DNA of 64,000 bases from Gymnogyps californianus (taxonomy: Eukaryota > Chordata > Aves > Accipitriformes > Cathartidae), in the NCBI RefSeq assembly GCF_018139145.2, contig NC_059474.1, positions 36,722,344 through 36,786,343 on the forward strand, read 5' to 3'. Below are positions 62,502 to 64,000 of the stretch, piece by piece. The notes under the pieces are model-generated. The model was not told the origin of the DNA, ran no database searches, and saw nothing but the letters and a program-made list of their open reading frames with translations. The translations under genes and the position numbers were made by a program. Every line of letters starts with the position of its first letter. Position 1 is the stretch's first letter.

Positions 62502-64000
62502 GTACAGAAAAAGTTGCATGAGTGTTATCAATCAATTTAATTTTAACTTACTTCATGCCATGCCTGCGTTAGTGGGGGGGGAGAGGAAGACCTTTCATTT
62601 GTTTCTTAGTACTGCCTTAGTACTTAATTGTATCTGAAATAATTAATCCTGAGTATTCCTGTGAGATGGCCAAGTGAAATGCTTAAAGCTACAGTCATCG
62701 GGGAATATAATAGCCAGGTGTTCCTGGATCCTATGGTCCGTTCTCTTGCTCATTTGGCAATATGTTCTTTTCTTCTTTCAAATATCTTCTTCATATCTGG
62801 AATATATGTTCTTAAAGAATGGCATACTAAATGGACTAAAAATCCTTTTGTCATGGTTTAACCCCAGCCGGCAACTAGGCACCATGCAGCCACTTGCTCA
62901 CTCCCCCCACCCAGTAGGATGGGGGAGAGAATCGAAAAAACCCAAAAAACTCATGGGTTGAGATAAAGACAGTTTAATAGGACAGAAAGGAAGGAAAATA
63001 ATGATAGTAATAGTAATAATGACAATAATAATACTAAAAGAATTAGAATATACAAAACAAGTGATGCACAATGCAGTTGCTCACCACTTGCTGACCAGTT
63101 AGTTCCCGAGCAGCGATCCGCCCCTCCCGGCCAACTCCCCCCAGTTTGTATACTGGGCATGACATCATATGGTATGGAATATCCCTTTGGCCAGTTGGGG
63201 TCAGCTGTCCTGGCTGTGTCCCCTCCCAAATTCTTGTGCCCCTCCAGCCTCCTTGCTGGCTGGGCATGAGAAGCTGAAAAATCCTTGACTTAGTATAAAC
63301 GCTACTTAGCAAGAACTAAAAACATCAGTGTGTTATCAACATTATTCTCATACTAAATCCAAACCATAACACTATACCAGCTACTAGGAAGAAGATTAAC
63401 TCTGTCCCAGCTGAAACCAGGACACTTTTGTACTTGTTCAGTATTGAAGTAAAACATATTTATGAGAATTGAATTTTTTATTGATAAAATTAATTTTGAA
63501 TATATATTAGAATTAAACAAAAAACTACTTCAAAACTACTCAGTTTTGAACGAGTGTTTTTCCACACTTAGACCACAATTAGTGTAAAATGCTTTTGGCC
63601 CACTTAGCTTCCAGGCATACAGAGGAAGTTAACTATCTGCAGACTTGAGAAAGTAGGCCTATGATAAAAGAAGCTATGCAGTAGTTTGCAGAGAAGTTTT
63701 TTACGTATTGAAATTTATTGGAATTGTTGAAAATCATGTTCTAAAATTCAGTACAGAGTGTTAGCCTTTCATCAGTAAACTGCATGTATGCAGCACTCTT
63801 GTAGAAGTGCTGTTGGTGTCACAAAGTAGTCAAAGTAGAGAAAGAACTAGGACAGAACATGGGTGAAAAGGCAGGTGAGCAGGCGCTGTTGATCAGAGAA
63901 CTGTTAATACTGGGTGATGACTATGCTGAACTGAGGGTCCGTATGCTCCTTAAAATGTTTCTACTCCTCCTGCACGGCCAGTGGCTGACATGTCAGTTGG
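62502..64000 (+). other. CENPU: CENPU intron after exon 5, to window end
   Basis: Contains the antisense solo LTR (62,849-63,424). The remaining sequence shows no recognised exon. A possible acceptor at about 63,981 (CTCCTCCTGCACGGCCAG) is too close to the edge to judge. The rest of CENPU lies beyond the window. Confidence 0.6.
62849..63424 (-). mobile_element. Solo LTR of an avian endogenous retrovirus, copy 2
   Basis: About 576 bp, homologous to 29,144-29,721 and in the same orientation. Read on the - strand it begins TGTCCTGGTTTCAGCTGGGA and ends GGTTAAACCATGACA, a common avian LTR pattern. CTTTTGT is found at both borders (62,845-62,851, overlapping the LTR end by three bases, and 63,425-63,431), which suggests a preserved target-site duplication of about five bases. 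No internal viral sequence is present. It lies antisense in the CENPU intron. Confidence 0.88.

Noticed and set aside
63981..64000. Possible acceptor and start of the next CENPU exon at the right edge
   Set aside because: Only about 20 bases remain and the readable codons do not resemble the expected CENP-U segment.
1..64000. CRISPR arrays, bacterial operons, tRNA or rRNA genes
   Set aside because: None seen. Spliced genes, CpG islands and avian retroelements show this is vertebrate nuclear DNA.

Overview
The window is vertebrate nuclear DNA, almost certainly from a bird. It carries two genes on the + strand, in the order and orientation known from human 4q35 (ACSL1 followed by CENPU). The bird assignment rests on a CR1 LINE tail and on two copies of a solo LTR of a type familiar from avian genomes, together with compact introns. 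All exon borders, motifs and repeats below were read by eye from the sequence, with no database search.

Layout. Bases 1 to about 14,400 are upstream intergenic DNA in which no credible coding exon was found. This stretch holds a near-perfect 82-nt hairpin (7136-7217), a GC-rich block (11.18-11.70 kb) and a CR1 3' fragment (about 12.3-12.75 kb). A CpG island at about 14.5-15.5 kb, with a TATA-like box and a G-quadruplex-prone tract, marks the ACSL1 promoter and noncoding first exon. The ACSL1 coding region runs through 20 exons from 24,185 to 54,747. The joined frame is open across all 20 exons and gives 698 residues, the same length as human ACSL1. The 3' UTR probably ends at a single AATAAA at 56,225.

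About 1.7 kb farther on, a second CpG island (about 57.9-58.5 kb) is the promoter of CENPU. Only the 5' part of CENPU is in the window: a probable first coding exon plus four more exons up to 62,501. The rest of the gene lies beyond the right edge. Two solo LTRs of one family sit in the same antisense orientation, one in ACSL1 intron 2 and one in the CENPU intron after exon 5.

Function. ACSL1 activates long-chain fatty acids to acyl-CoA at the ER and outer mitochondrial membranes. CENP-U is an inner kinetochore (CCAN) subunit that docks Polo-like kinase 1. The two genes are neighbours by conserved synteny and have no evident shared pathway. I found no new multi-gene system. The most unusual items are the upstream hairpin, the CENPU start choice, and a few GC-rich blocks that could be alternative promoters.
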